Notes: a model not told the origin generated them from the letters alone. A stretch of DNA of 39,454 bases from Thermoguttaceae bacterium (GCA_017937685.1 JAGBDD010000163.1:1-39454), one strand, 5' to 3'; counted from the stretch's first letter, positions 7,371 through 15,837 are shown. Numbers and translations: made by a program.

Positions 7371-8513
7371 TTAAAAAAGCGCCGCGTCGTCGGTCGAAAG
7401 TCGTTGAGAAAGAATTTCGACGCCGTTTTCCGTTACCAAAACGTCGTCTTCGGTGCGAACGCCGCCCCAACCGGGCAGGTAAATCCCCGGCTCGACCGTT
7501 AAAACCATTCCCGGCTCAAGAATCCGCTCGGCGCGCGGATTCAACCCGCCGAAATCGTGAACGAAACGCCCGATTCCGTGCCCGAGCCCGTGTCCGAAAA
7601 AGTCGCCGAATCCGGCGTCGGCGATCGTTTGTCGCGCGATTCGGTCGATTTCGTCGCAACGAACGCCCGGTTTCATCGCGGCGATCGCGGCGTCGTGCGC
7701 GGCGAGGACGACGTCGTAAACCTCCCGGAACTTTCGAGCGAACTCGTTTTCCGGCGCCGCGTTCAACCCGCGCTCCGTTCGAAAAGTCCGCGTCAAATCG
7801 CCGACGTAAGCGTCTTTTTTCGCGCCCCAGTCGATCAAAATCAGCGACGATTCGCCGACCTTCCGCCCCCGTCCCGGTATCGCGTGCGGAAGCGCCGCTC
7901 GATCGTCGAACGCGACGATCGTCGGAAACGCTACCTCGTCTCCGCCCGCCTTGCGCATTCGATACTCCAATTCGTCGCGCAAATCGACTTCGGTCGCGTC
8001 CGGCGAAATCGCCGACTTCAGCGCGCGGAACCCGTCGATCGTAACGTCGACCGCCGCTCGAATCGCCGCAATTTCGGACGCGTCTTTGATTTCGCGCAAC
8101 CGCTCGACGTCGTTCGCCCTCGGAACAAATTCGACGTCCGGAAACTTTTCGCGCAACGAGTTAAAGAGCGCAACCGTCGTCGACGCGGCCTCGATTCCAA
8201 TCCGCTTCGGTCGCGTCGACGAATACCGCGAATTGGCGACGGCGGCGGTCAAGGGTCCGAGCGTCGTTTCGCCGCTGCGCCGAATCAACGCTTCGAGATC
8301 GGGCGCTTCCTCTTTAATCTGCTCCTCGAACCGCGTGTCGCTGAGCAAAACCGCGCCGGAATCGCCGACCCAAAAGTAAGAATCGTCGCCGCGAAACCCC
8401 GTCAAATACGAAACGTTTAACGGATCGACAATCAAAAAACCGTCGAGCCGCTCCTCTTCCATCGTCTTGCGCAATCGCGCGCGCCGACACGCTTCGTTTC
8501 GTTCGCTTATCAT
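7371..8513 (-). CDS. Xaa-Pro aminopeptidase (M24B metallopeptidase)
   Basis: The product is a 380-residue cytoplasmic dipeptidase or aminopeptidase that releases residues ahead of proline. The N-terminal creatinase-like domain (about 1-135, LIVDPLNVSYLTGFRGD) is followed by the pita-bread catalytic domain. All five metal ligands are visible: Asp in LILIDWGAK, Asp in VGDLTRTF, His in FFGHGLGHGIG, Glu in TVEPGIYLPG and Glu in GGVRTEDDVLV. In planctomycetes and Firmicutes this family is often next to efp, but no efp is here. It lies downstream of the BMC aldolase gene, separated by a strong terminator, so it is probably its own unit. PepP versus PepQ cannot be decided from the sequence alone. 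Confidence 0.9.
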   Translation of the reverse strand: MISERNEACRRARLRKTMEEERLDGFLIVDPLNVSYLTGFRGDDSYFWVGDSGAVLLSDTRFEEQIKEEAPDLEALIRRSGETTLGPLTAAVANSRYSSTRPKRIGIEAASTTVALFNSLREKFPDVEFVPRANDVERLREIKDASEIAAIRAAVDVTIDGFRALKSAISPDATEVDLRDELEYRMRKAGGDEVAFPTIVAFDDRAALPHAIPGRGRKVGESSLILIDWGAKKDAYVGDLTRTFRTERGLNAAPENEFARKFREVYDVVLAAHDAAIAAMKPGVRCDEIDRIARQTIADAGFGDFFGHGLGHGIGRFVHDFGGLNPRAERILEPGMVLTVEPGIYLPGWGGVRTEDDVLVTENGVEILSQRLSTDDAALF

Positions 8514-8605
8514 TTCTCAATTTTTCCTTTCTTTCTAAACCGCAAACTCCGCGCGGTCTTCGCAACCGCTTATTTTCGCCGGCGTTCCCGCTTTTAAAGC
8601 GACAT

Positions 8606-8644
8606 AAAAAAACGGAAACCGGCCTTAAAAGTCGGTTTCCGTTT
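8606..8644 (-). terminator. Intrinsic terminator of the BMC aldolase gene
   Basis: AAACGGAAACC (minus strand, 8644-8634) pairs with GGTTTCCGTTT (8620-8610) and is followed by T residues to 8606. It lies about 20 bp after the aldolase stop codon, marking the end of the BMC unit. Confidence 0.88.
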
Positions 8645-8665
8645 GTCATATTAACGCGGAAACGA

Positions 8666-9556
8666 TTAACGTTTGTTCATCATTTCCATTACGCGGTCGG
8701 CGATTGCCTTAACGAGCGCTTCGGTTTGCGGGTCTTTGCCGAGTTCGACGTTGTTGTTGAGAATCGGGTTCGACGCGCAGCCGCACGGCTCTTCGTCGTT
8801 GCGACGGAAACGCGGCGGGTCGAACGCGCGGTGCCCGACGCCGGTTTCTTTCCAACTGTCGCGGAACATATCGTTCGCGCAAAGCTCGCAGTTTTCGACC
8901 TTCATACGCGGGTCGTTAATGCCCCACTTCGTCTTGAGTTGGAGAAGGTCTTCCGCTTCTTCGCGGGTGAAGTAGCTCGTCTTACCCAAGTCGCGGGAAA
9001 TCAAGAGGATGCGGCAGTACGCGTCGAGGAGTTCGGTCAGCCAATACGCTTTTTCGACGGTCGGGCCCAAGCTGACGGTGCCGTGGTTCGCCAAGACGAT
9101 AATGTCCGACTTGTGAATGAACGGCAAAATAGTGTCGGCGAACTCTTGACCGCCCGGAATGGCGTACTTTGCGATCGGGACGTCGCCCATATAGATGTCG
9201 ACTTCCGGAAGAACGCATTGCGGAATCGCTTCTTTCGCGACGCCGAACGCGGTCGCGTAAGGCGGATGGCAATGCAGAACCGACTTCACTTCCGGACGTT
9301 CCTTCATAATCGTCAGGTGAAGGAAGATTTCGCTGGTGCGTTTGCGCGTCCCGGCGATTTGGTTTCCGTCCATATCGACGATGCAGAGGTCTTCCGGTTT
9401 CATGAAGCCTTTGCAGATTTGCGTCGGCGTGCAGACGACGCGGTTTTCGTCGATGCGGTAGCTGATGTTGCCGTCGTTCGCCGCCGCGAAACCTTTGTTG
9501 TACAACCGGCGACCCATGTCGCAGATTTCTTCTTTAACTTGATGCAAATTGAGCAT
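8666..9556 (-). CDS. BMC class II aldolase (fuculose/rhamnulose-1-phosphate aldolase type) with C-terminal encapsulation peptide
   Basis: The product is expected to cleave L-fuculose-1-P or L-rhamnulose-1-P into DHAP and L-lactaldehyde inside the microcompartment. The class II core covers about 1-210: the Gly/Asn phosphate site ANDGNISYRI (26-35), catalytic Glu76 in RTSEIFLH, and zinc ligands His95 and His97 (HCHPPYATAFG) and His158 (LANHGTVSLG). At 296 residues it is about 75 longer than usual. The extra C-terminus has a Cys cluster (CELC at 223-226, CGC at 258-260), a polar linker and a last amphipathic helix DPQTEALVKAIADRVMEMM. That helix is typical of the encapsulation peptides that load BMC cargo. 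The SD is AAGGA. The exact sugar substrate is inferred from the known planctomycete PVM pathway. Confidence 0.9.
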   Translation of the reverse strand: MLNLHQVKEEICDMGRRLYNKGFAAANDGNISYRIDENRVVCTPTQICKGFMKPEDLCIVDMDGNQIAGTRKRTSEIFLHLTIMKERPEVKSVLHCHPPYATAFGVAKEAIPQCVLPEVDIYMGDVPIAKYAIPGGQEFADTILPFIHKSDIIVLANHGTVSLGPTVEKAYWLTELLDAYCRILLISRDLGKTSYFTREEAEDLLQLKTKWGINDPRMKVENCELCANDMFRDSWKETGVGHRAFDPPRFRRNDEEPCGCASNPILNNNVELGKDPQTEALVKAIADRVMEMMNKR

Positions 9557-9627
9557 ATCGGTTCCTTTTGCTTTTAAACGCCCCGAACGCGGCCTCGCGG
9601 CCCGTCCCCGTTGTTCGCGTTAGTCAA

Positions 9628-9633
9628 ATTATA
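9628..9633 (-). promoter_or_regulatory. Candidate -10 box for the aldolase gene
   Basis: TATAAT on the minus strand (9633-9628), about 72 bases before the aldolase start, in an AT-rich stretch of the 194-bp gap after the BMC-P gene. No clear -35 is seen, so the aldolase may be read both from here and from the operon. Confidence 0.35.
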
Positions 9634-9750
9634 CCGCTAAAATAAATTTATTCTCTTCCGTTTTATCGACTTTTTCGCGTTTTCCGCTTTTTAAAAGTCG
9701 CCGCGACCCGCGCAACCGTTTTTTACGTTGAATTTTAACGCGCCGACGCT

Positions 9751-10173
9751 TTACTTTTTCGCCGCCAACGCCGCGACGACCTCCGCGTCGACGACGAGCG
9801 CGTCGAGAATCGCCCCGCAAAACGCGTCGACCGGTTTTTGCGTCGGGTGAAACGCCGCCGCGGCCTCCGCGCCTTCGCTCAACGCGATCCATTCGCCAAC
9901 CGCCGCCGAGCAATCGTCGTAAGCGACGACCTCGTTTCCCCATTTTCGCGGAATCTCCGTGTTTAACAGCCGATTCGCCGCGTTGATCGCCGACGTTTCC
10001 GCGTCGACGTTCGCTTCCTTTTCCGCTTGCGCCGTCGCTTCCGCCGCCTCGACCGGGCAAGGCGTCGCCAAGTCGCCCAACGTCAACGGAACGACAATCT
10101 TAAATTGCGAACCGATCAACAGCGGGTGAACGCGGCTCAAAACGACTTTGCCGACGACTTGCGCGACTCGCAT
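9751..10173 (-). CDS. BMC-P shell vertex protein (EutN/CcmL family) with a large insertion
   Basis: The product forms a pentamer that caps the vertices of the BMC shell. Start MRVAQVVGKVVLSRVHPLLI is the family N-terminus and fits KIVVPL in the next strand. The usual second half is recognisable: VVAYDDCSAAVGEWIALSEG (82-101) matches the GxGxxV.v..G region, and KPVDAFCGAILD matches P.D..IvgIvD. Between them lies an extra segment of about 45 residues (33-78), rich in Ala and Glu, which is why the protein is 140 rather than about 90 residues. The usual Gly of the GAG turn is replaced (CSAAVGEW). The start is fixed by AAGGAGG. It is the last shell gene of the operon. Confidence 0.85.
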   Translation of the reverse strand: MRVAQVVGKVVLSRVHPLLIGSQFKIVVPLTLGDLATPCPVEAAEATAQAEKEANVDAETSAINAANRLLNTEIPRKWGNEVVAYDDCSAAVGEWIALSEGAEAAAAFHPTQKPVDAFCGAILDALVVDAEVVAALAAKK

Positions 10174-10241
10174 TTTTCCTCCTTCGCCTCGACTCGCTAT
10201 TTTACCTAGTTCGCATTTTCTTTTTTTGCGTTAACCGCCGT

Positions 10242-11219
10242 TTAGCGTTTCGGCGTTCGCGTCGCGAAAAACTCGACGATTTGCCGGAACGGGAACGGGC
10301 CGACGTCGCTCGGGTCGACGATTAACACGTTGGCGTTCGTCGCTTCGAGGTCGCGCTTCGCTTGCTCCGTCGAAAATGCGACGACGGCGCGAACGCCGGA
10401 AAGCCGGTTCGCCCAAATCGACGCGATCGCCGCGTTTTTCGTCGTTAAAACCGCTCGCGTTCCGCTATTTTGCGCAATTTCCGCCGCGATTCGCTTCGTC
10501 GTTTCCTTCAAACAAGACAAACGCGACTGCGCGAACGCCGCTTCTCGGAACGGGCAATTTTCGACAAACGCCGGAAAACGCTCGCCGTCCGCGACGTGAA
10601 TCGCCCAAAAGAGCCGTCCCGAAACGCTTGCCGCCGTCGCCGCGCTCTTTTCCGCCGAAAATCGCGGCGCGGTCGGGCGGATCGGCTCGTCGTCGAACAC
10701 GTTCGACGCGGAGTAAGTAACGCGCGGCGTCTTCGGACGCGCCGACGCTGCTTGATTCGATTCGCTCGCGACGCTCGGCGCGTCGCCGTCGACGATCAAC
10801 TCGACGCCGAGCTTGCGCAACTCGTCCTTCGCCGACGGGGTCGCGATGAAATCGGGGCGAACGCGCCAACGCTTTTCCGACGTCGACGCGGCCAAACGCC
10901 GAACCGTCTCCGCGACGAGCAATTTTTCCGCGACGTAAAAAACGGAAGCGTTCGAAGACGACGCGGCGGACGAACGCTCGACGCAACCGCAAGACGCGCT
11001 CTCCGTTTCTTTTTCGCTATTTCTTCTATTTTCGCTTTTTTCGCTATTCTCAACGTCTTCGGACGACGAAACGGCGCCCGAACGCGACGTTCGAACGGCT
11101 TTGAAATCGTTGGAAAGCGCGGCGCTTAAACGAGCGGCGGAATCGTCGACGCGGTCGCCCCGCAGGTCGGCCATCACTTTGCCGACCAGTTCGTCCAAAT
11201 TCCAACCTAAACCGCCCAT
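10242..11219 (-). CDS. BMC-associated RpiB-like protein, probably without isomerase activity
   Basis: The 325-residue product from ATG 11219 has three parts. The N-terminal helix NLDELVGKVMADLRGD (7-22) resembles an encapsulation peptide. After a Ser/Glu-rich linker, residues about 92-145 contain VAEKLLVAETVRRLA and IATPSAKDELRKLGVELI. The latter matches a short motif (TPxAxDxxxxxGIxI) seen in several BMC-linked proteins such as EutT relatives. Residues about 200-320 resemble RpiB/LacA: KNAAIASIWANRLSGVRAVV and TNANVLIVD align with the RpiB segments around ANK.pGiRAal and NaNvl. The catalytic Cys of the RpiB CGTG loop is absent (LTTKNAA). A structural or binding role is inferred. It starts 2 bases after the stop of the BMC-P gene, so it is translationally coupled. 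Confidence 0.65.
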   Translation of the reverse strand: MGGLGWNLDELVGKVMADLRGDRVDDSAARLSAALSNDFKAVRTSRSGAVSSSEDVENSEKSENRRNSEKETESASCGCVERSSAASSSNASVFYVAEKLLVAETVRRLAASTSEKRWRVRPDFIATPSAKDELRKLGVELIVDGDAPSVASESNQAASARPKTPRVTYSASNVFDDEPIRPTAPRFSAEKSAATAASVSGRLFWAIHVADGERFPAFVENCPFREAAFAQSRLSCLKETTKRIAAEIAQNSGTRAVLTTKNAAIASIWANRLSGVRAVVAFSTEQAKRDLEATNANVLIVDPSDVGPFPFRQIVEFFATRTPKR

Positions 11220-11221
11220 TT

Positions 11222-11506
11222 TTATTCGATTTCCTCTTTTTTCGCCGAATCGATAATCCCAACGACGCCCCAACGCGCCGGAGTAATTCTCGTTCCGATA
11301 ATATCGCCGCCGGTGTACGAACCGTCGCTCGTAATCAAAACCAAATCGCCGATTCCGGCGCCGAGCGCGTCGAAAACGATCGCCGGGTCGCCGTCCGGAC
11401 GCTCGCCGTCGGTCGTTACCGGAACGGCGAGCAACATTTTAGCGCCGGTAAGGGATTGGTGTTTCATTACCGACGTCGCGTAACCGATAATTCGCGCCCG
11501 GTTCAT
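11222..11506 (-). CDS. BMC-P shell vertex protein (EutN/CcmL family)
   Basis: The 94-residue product starts MNRARIIGYATSVMKHQSL, preceded by GAGAGGAG six bases upstream. It shows the complete short fold: GAKMLLAVPV, FDALGAGIGDLVLITSDG (the GAG.GD turn is intact), and RWGVVGIID near the end. It should form vertex pentamers. Its ATG overlaps the stop of the upstream RS-tail gene by 4 bases, and its own stop is 2 bases from the next ATG, so all three genes are translationally coupled. Confidence 0.92.
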   Translation of the reverse strand: MNRARIIGYATSVMKHQSLTGAKMLLAVPVTTDGERPDGDPAIVFDALGAGIGDLVLITSDGSYTGGDIIGTRITPARWGVVGIIDSAKKEEIE

Positions 11507-12018
11507 TTGCCGCTCCTCTCGTCGCTTTGGGAACTCGAATCGCCGTCGCGCCGACTTCGCGAACTCCCGGAACGGCGCGAACGTCCCGAGCTCGAGCCTT
11601 CGCCGCCGCGTCCGGAACGTCGAGAATGTCGGCGACGCGAACTTCCGTCGCTCGAACCGCCGCCCCAAAATTCGCGACGGCGCGCGGCTTCCGCTTTGCG
11701 GCGTTCCAAGTCGGCTTTTTGCCGCTCGCGACGGCGCCGCGAACGCGCGTTCCAATAATCGACCGCCGTCCCAAACGCCAACGCCGCCCAAAGCAACGCG
11801 ACGACGTCTAAGTCGTTGAATAATTTGCTTAACGTCGTCAACGCAAACGCCGACGCCAAGAGGAAGAAAGCGCTAACGTCGGTCGCGTCGGCGCCCGTTT
11901 TGCCGTTTCGCAAGCGCCGCCAAAGGAACGCCAACGCGACGAGCGCGCCGATTTCGCACCAACTCGCGCTCCAAGCCGACGCCCAAAAGTCGCCCCAATC
12001 AAAGGTTTCGATCGTCAT
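11503..12018 (-). CDS. Membrane protein with Arg/Ser-rich tail in the BMC operon
   Basis: From ATG 12018 the product is 171 residues (an in-frame start 43 codons earlier lies in the Arg-rich intergenic run). Two or three membrane segments are predicted by eye at about 19-34, 46-66 and 71-88. A basic helix follows (RSRRRRERQKADLERRKAEA), then a disordered tail of about 50 residues made of Arg, Ser and Gly with repeated SRR and RS pairs. There is no known domain. The 4-base ATGA overlap with the following BMC-P gene supports it being a true gene of this operon. A role in tethering the compartment to membrane or nucleic acid is speculation. Confidence 0.6.
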   Translation of the reverse strand: MTIETFDWGDFWASAWSASWCEIGALVALAFLWRRLRNGKTGADATDVSAFFLLASAFALTTLSKLFNDLDVVALLWAALAFGTAVDYWNARSRRRRERQKADLERRKAEAARRREFWGGGSSDGSSRRRHSRRSGRGGEGSSSGRSRRSGSSRSRRDGDSSSQSDERSGK

Positions 12019-12161
12019 CGTCGCGACGCTTTCCTTCGTTAATCCCTGAAAACGCTCGTTCGAGCGCCGAAACCGCGCGGCGCCGTTTCCAACGTCGCGC
12101 GGAATGTCGCAAAACGGAGCGCGACCGGCGGAAACGCCCCGTTTCACCCCAAAACTTTGCC

Positions 12162-13616
12162 TTATTTGCCCAAAATATGCAGGCTTTCAACCAACGCGCA
12201 ACGACGGCTGCGGGTGAACGTCAGCGGACGCGTGATCCCTTCGCCGGTCGGGCCCGCGATGGAGTAGGAACCGTAACCTTCGCCGCCGCCGCCGTTTCCG
12301 GCGGTGCTGGGGCCGTTCTTAACAAAAATCGTCGTATCGAGCAACTTGCCCATCTTCGTCATATTAACGACGTTGTTCGAGTGAATGATCGCGGTGTGGC
12401 GGAAGCCGTGTTCCGATTCGTAAGCGCGTTCGATCGCTTCGTCGACGTTGCGGCAACGGACAAACGGCAGGAACGGCATCATTTGCTCAACCGGAACGAA
12501 CGGGTTCGAGTAATCGGTTTCGCCGAACAACATCGGAACGTCGTTCGAAACGTTCTTGCCGATCCCGGCGGCCAAAACGGCGGCGTCTTTCCCGAGAAAT
12601 TCGCGACTCGGCGCGTCGTGTTTCGCGGCGCCTTCGCCGACTTGAACGATTCCGCGACGGGTCATCGCGTCGGTTTCGACGGCGTTCAAGCGGACGGCGC
12701 CCGCTCGTTCCATCGCGTCCATCATCTTGTCGAAGACGGTATCGACGACGAAAACTTCTTTTTCCGCCAAGCAAAGGAGGTTGTTATCGTAAGCGCCGCC
12801 CAAAATAATCGAGCGAGCCGCGCGGTCGAGGTCGGCCGTTTCGTCGACGACGACCGGCGGGTTCCCCGGCCCGGCGACGATAGCGCGCTTCGATTGAGAC
12901 ATCGCGGCTTTCGCGACGCCGGCGCCCCCGGTAACGACGAGGAGGTTAATTTTCGGATGCTTGAAAATAACATCGGCGGATTCGAGCGTCGGATTCGCGA
13001 TCGCGGCCATCAGGTTGTCGATTCCGTGTTCGGCGTAAATCGCTTGGTTGAAGCGGCGAACGCCTTCGATCGCGACCTTGCGCCCGCTCGGGTGCGGGTT
13101 GAAAACGACCGCGTTGCCGGCGGCGATCATATTGATCGAGTTGTTTGCGATCGTCGGAAGGGAGTGCGTAACGGGCGTAACGGCGCCGATGACGCCGAAC
13201 GGCGCGTGTTCGATGACCGTAAGGCCGTAGTCGCCGCTAAAGACCTCCGCCGACAACGCTTCGACGCCTTGCGCGTTGTAACCGACGTTGAGGAGTTTAT
13301 CGATTTTGTGTTCGAGACGCCCGATTTTCGTCTCTTCCATCTCCATCGTGCCGAGCTCGACGCTTTGTTCGATGCAAATGCGACGGATTTTGTCGATCAT
13401 CTTTTTGCGTTCGGCGCGCGTCCGTTTCGACAACTCTTCGAACGCTTGGCGAGCCGCTTCGACCGCTTCGTTCGGGTCGTCGAAGACGCCGTAGCGTCCC
13501 GCGTAACTTTTCGGAGCCGAGCCGCCGACCGCGCTCGCCGCCGACGCCGAGTCGCCCAAACGCGACAACACTTCTTGCAAGACGCTGCGAACAAGCGATT
13601 CGTTAATTTCCGCCAT
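12162..13616 (-). CDS. CoA-acylating aldehyde dehydrogenase of the BMC (PduP type)
   Basis: The product oxidises an aldehyde, probably lactaldehyde, to its acyl-CoA with NAD+ in the compartment lumen. Start MAEINESLVRSVLQEVLSRL (1-20) is a typical N-terminal encapsulation helix followed by an Ala/Ser/Gly linker. The ALDH fold then begins at about 40. Catalytic Cys282 lies in NNLLCLAEKEVFV, and the cofactor region VTGGAGVAKAAMSQSKRAIV (228-247) and AGPGNPPVVVD are as in PduP/EutE. ATG 13616 is chosen because the encapsulation helix starts there; an in-frame start 38 codons earlier gives an Arg-rich head. Length 484 is normal. It sits between the BMC-P and membrane-protein genes. Confidence 0.93.
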   Translation of the reverse strand: MAEINESLVRSVLQEVLSRLGDSASAASAVGGSAPKSYAGRYGVFDDPNEAVEAARQAFEELSKRTRAERKKMIDKIRRICIEQSVELGTMEMEETKIGRLEHKIDKLLNVGYNAQGVEALSAEVFSGDYGLTVIEHAPFGVIGAVTPVTHSLPTIANNSINMIAAGNAVVFNPHPSGRKVAIEGVRRFNQAIYAEHGIDNLMAAIANPTLESADVIFKHPKINLLVVTGGAGVAKAAMSQSKRAIVAGPGNPPVVVDETADLDRAARSIILGGAYDNNLLCLAEKEVFVVDTVFDKMMDAMERAGAVRLNAVETDAMTRRGIVQVGEGAAKHDAPSREFLGKDAAVLAAGIGKNVSNDVPMLFGETDYSNPFVPVEQMMPFLPFVRCRNVDEAIERAYESEHGFRHTAIIHSNNVVNMTKMGKLLDTTIFVKNGPSTAGNGGGGEGYGSYSIAGPTGEGITRPLTFTRSRRCALVESLHILGK

Positions 13617-13846
13617 TTTATTATCGCTCCCTTGATGAAAGGAACGCTTCCGCTCCGACTCGAAGCGCCGTCGAGCGCGCCGTTTGGCTTCGCTCTCCGC
13701 TTCCGAACGGTTCGTCCGTCGTCGTCGCATCGTCGTTCCCGCTAATTCTCTTTTATTTTATTCGATTCGTTGCGAAAAAACCTCGCGTTTCTCGTTAGAA
13801 TCGTTAAATTTTACTTTGTTTTCGCAAATTTTGCGTCGAACGCCGT

Positions 13847-14152
13847 TCATTCGAGCGGCAAGGACGTTTTCCCGACCGTCGCCGTGTCGACGACGCCGAT
13901 AATCGTGCAGTCGACCGGAAGCGGCTTCGTTTCCGGCGTCATCCGCGCGCTCGACCCCTGCACGACGAGAACGTACTGTCCCTGCCCGGCGCCGACGACG
14001 TCGACGGCGATCAAGGAACGGCTCGTCGTTATTAATCGGTCGCGCGTTTTCGGGTCGATCACGTAAGGCTCGATCATCAGCAGTTTCGAACCGCGCATCG
14101 ACTCCGTTTTCTGCGTCGCGACGACGGAACCGACCACCTTCGCAATAAACAT
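13847..14152 (-). CDS. BMC-P shell vertex protein (EutN/CcmL family)
   Basis: The 101-residue product starts MFIAKVVGSVVATQKTESM. The family landmarks are GSKLLMIEPY, AVDVVGAGQGQYVLVVQGSS (GAGxG turn intact) and DCTIIGVVDT. It ends in a short Leu/Pro/Glu tail. It is the first BMC-P gene of the operon, 24 bp after ackA. Three different BMC-P proteins in one locus is normal for PVM-type compartments. Confidence 0.93.
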   Translation of the reverse strand: MFIAKVVGSVVATQKTESMRGSKLLMIEPYVIDPKTRDRLITTSRSLIAVDVVGAGQGQYVLVVQGSSARMTPETKPLPVDCTIIGVVDTATVGKTSLPLE

Positions 14153-14176
14153 TGTTCGCCCCTAACTCGTTGCCAA

Positions 14177-15370
14177 TCAAGCGCCGCGCTCTTCGAGAAG
14201 CGCTTTCGTTTGCCGCCCGACGATAATCTCTTCGTTCGTCGGAACAACCCAAATCTCGACGCGGCTCGACGGCGCGCTAATCTTCGCTTCGACGCCGAGC
14301 GCCGCCGCGTTCGCGTCGCGGTCGAGAACGATCCCCAAATCTTCGAGCCCGCTAACGACGGCTTCTCGGATTTCCGTTCGGTGTTCGCCGATCCCGCCGG
14401 TAAAGACGATAACGTCCGAACCTCCGAGTTCGACCAACGACGCGCCCAAGTAACGCCGAATATCGCCGACAAAAACGTCGAACGCAACCGCCGCTTGTTC
14501 GTTCCCTTGCGAACGCGCTTCGGAAATGTCGCGCATATCGCCGGAAACGCCGCTAAGCCCGAGCAAACCGCTCTTCGTCGCGAGCGTTTGCAAGAGTTCG
14601 TCGAGCGAAACGCCCGTTTTTTTCGTCAAATAGGAACACCAAAACGGGTCGAAGTCGCCGCAACGGTTGTTGTTCAGGAGCCCGGTTTGCGGACTTCCGC
14701 CCATACTCGACGCGCGGCTTTTCCCGTCGGCGATCGCGCAAATCGAACTTGAACCGCCGAGATGGCAACTGACGATTCGACGGTCGGCGCCGAACAGTTC
14801 GCGGCAACGGGTCGCGATGTAACGATGGCTCGCGCCGTGGAAACCGTAACGTCGGACGCCGTATTTTTCCGCCCATTCAAACGGAACGCCGTAATAACGG
14901 TTGCGCGCCGGAATTTCTTCGTGGAACCCGGTTTCGAACGCGGCGACCAACGGAATTTCCGGCAATTTTTCCTTCAATTCGCGCATCGCCTTGACGTAAG
15001 GCGGGTTGTGCGCCGGAAGAACCGCGTTGAACTCTTCCATCGCCGCGAGAAGTTCGTCCGTTACCGGTTGGACTCCGGTGTAACCGTAAGCGAAAACGGC
15101 TTTAAAACCGATTCCGGCGATCTCGTCCGCGCTTTGCAGGCAGCCGGTTTCCGGGTCGGTCAGCTGACGCAGACACTCGCGCACCGCGACGCCGTGGTTC
15201 GGCGCGGAAACGTTTTCTTCCTTTTTAAAGTCGCCGATCGAAATTTGACAAGGGCTCGACGCTTCGCCGATGCGCTCGACGCGACCGCGCGCCAAAAGCC
15301 GTTCGCCGTCCATATCGTACAAACTGTACTTGAAGCTGGTCGACCCTAAGTTCGCCACCAAAATTTTCAT
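14177..15370 (-). CDS. ackA: Acetate kinase family enzyme of the BMC operon
   Basis: The product transfers phosphate from an acyl-phosphate to ADP. In this operon the expected substrate is lactyl-phosphate (or propionyl/acetyl-phosphate) made by PduL. It starts MKILVANLGSTSFKYSLYDM (ASKHA phosphate loop; the usual N.GSSS is LGSTS). It contains AFETGFHEEIP, RYGFHGASHRYIA, VSCHLGGSSSICAI and FTGGIGEHRTEIRE, all family signatures. Length 397 is normal. SD GAGGAG lies upstream of ATG 15370. No encapsulation helix is seen, so it probably works outside the shell. Assignment to the family is firm; the substrate is inferred. Confidence 0.93.
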   Translation of the reverse strand: MKILVANLGSTSFKYSLYDMDGERLLARGRVERIGEASSPCQISIGDFKKEENVSAPNHGVAVRECLRQLTDPETGCLQSADEIAGIGFKAVFAYGYTGVQPVTDELLAAMEEFNAVLPAHNPPYVKAMRELKEKLPEIPLVAAFETGFHEEIPARNRYYGVPFEWAEKYGVRRYGFHGASHRYIATRCRELFGADRRIVSCHLGGSSSICAIADGKSRASSMGGSPQTGLLNNNRCGDFDPFWCSYLTKKTGVSLDELLQTLATKSGLLGLSGVSGDMRDISEARSQGNEQAAVAFDVFVGDIRRYLGASLVELGGSDVIVFTGGIGEHRTEIREAVVSGLEDLGIVLDRDANAAALGVEAKISAPSSRVEIWVVPTNEEIIVGRQTKALLEERGA

Positions 15371-15567
15371 CGCTTTGGCTCCTCGTTTTGCTTGTTCGAG
15401 TTCGATTCGACCGGCGTTTGCGCAAAACGCCCCCGCTCGCTGAAAAACTTACGTTTTAACGCTTTAAAAACGTGTAAAACCTGTTTCCAACGTTGCGTAA
15501 TCGTTCGCGTCGCGTCAAAAGTCCTCGCTTTCGCCTAACGACGCGAACTTTTTTTACTCGCTTTACT

Positions 15568-15837
15568 TCAAGCGGTGAACGCTTCGATCACGCCCTCGGC
15601 CGGACGCGGGACGACGTGCGCGGCGATCAATTCGCCGACCGCTTGCGCGGCCGCGGCGCCGGCGTCGACCGCGGCGCGAACGCTTCCGACGTCGCCGCGA
15701 ACGACGGTCGTAACGAGACCGCCGCCGATTTGAATGCGTTTGACCACTTCGACGTCGGCGGCTTTCGCCATCGCGTCGGTCGCGTTGACGAGCGCGAGAA
15801 CGCCTTTCGTTTCAATCAATCCAATAGCGTCGTTCAT
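15568..15837 (-). CDS. BMC-H hexameric shell protein
   Basis: The product is 89 residues with a single BMC domain. MNDAIGLIETKGVLALVNATDAMAKAADVE is the standard N-terminal half, with the usual Glu and Ala-rich helix. GGGLVTTVVRGDVGSVRAAVDAG is the second half, and VVPRPAEGV ends the domain. It forms flat hexamers, the main facets of the shell. It is a close paralogue of the neighbouring BMC-H gene, 94 bp away. The pore-loop region (RIQIGGG) differs from the partner (DKPGSG), so the two likely form pores of different character. Confidence 0.95.
   Translation of the reverse strand: MNDAIGLIETKGVLALVNATDAMAKAADVEVVKRIQIGGGLVTTVVRGDVGSVRAAVDAGAAAAQAVGELIAAHVVPRPAEGVIEAFTA

Noticed and set aside
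12177..13745. A 522-codon open frame on the plus strand opposite the aldehyde dehydrogenase gene
   Set aside because: The minus strand carries a clear family protein with all its motifs. Codon bias (GTC, GAC, GCG, CGC) leaves the antisense frame open by chance, and its product is rich in Arg, Phe and Val without any family look.
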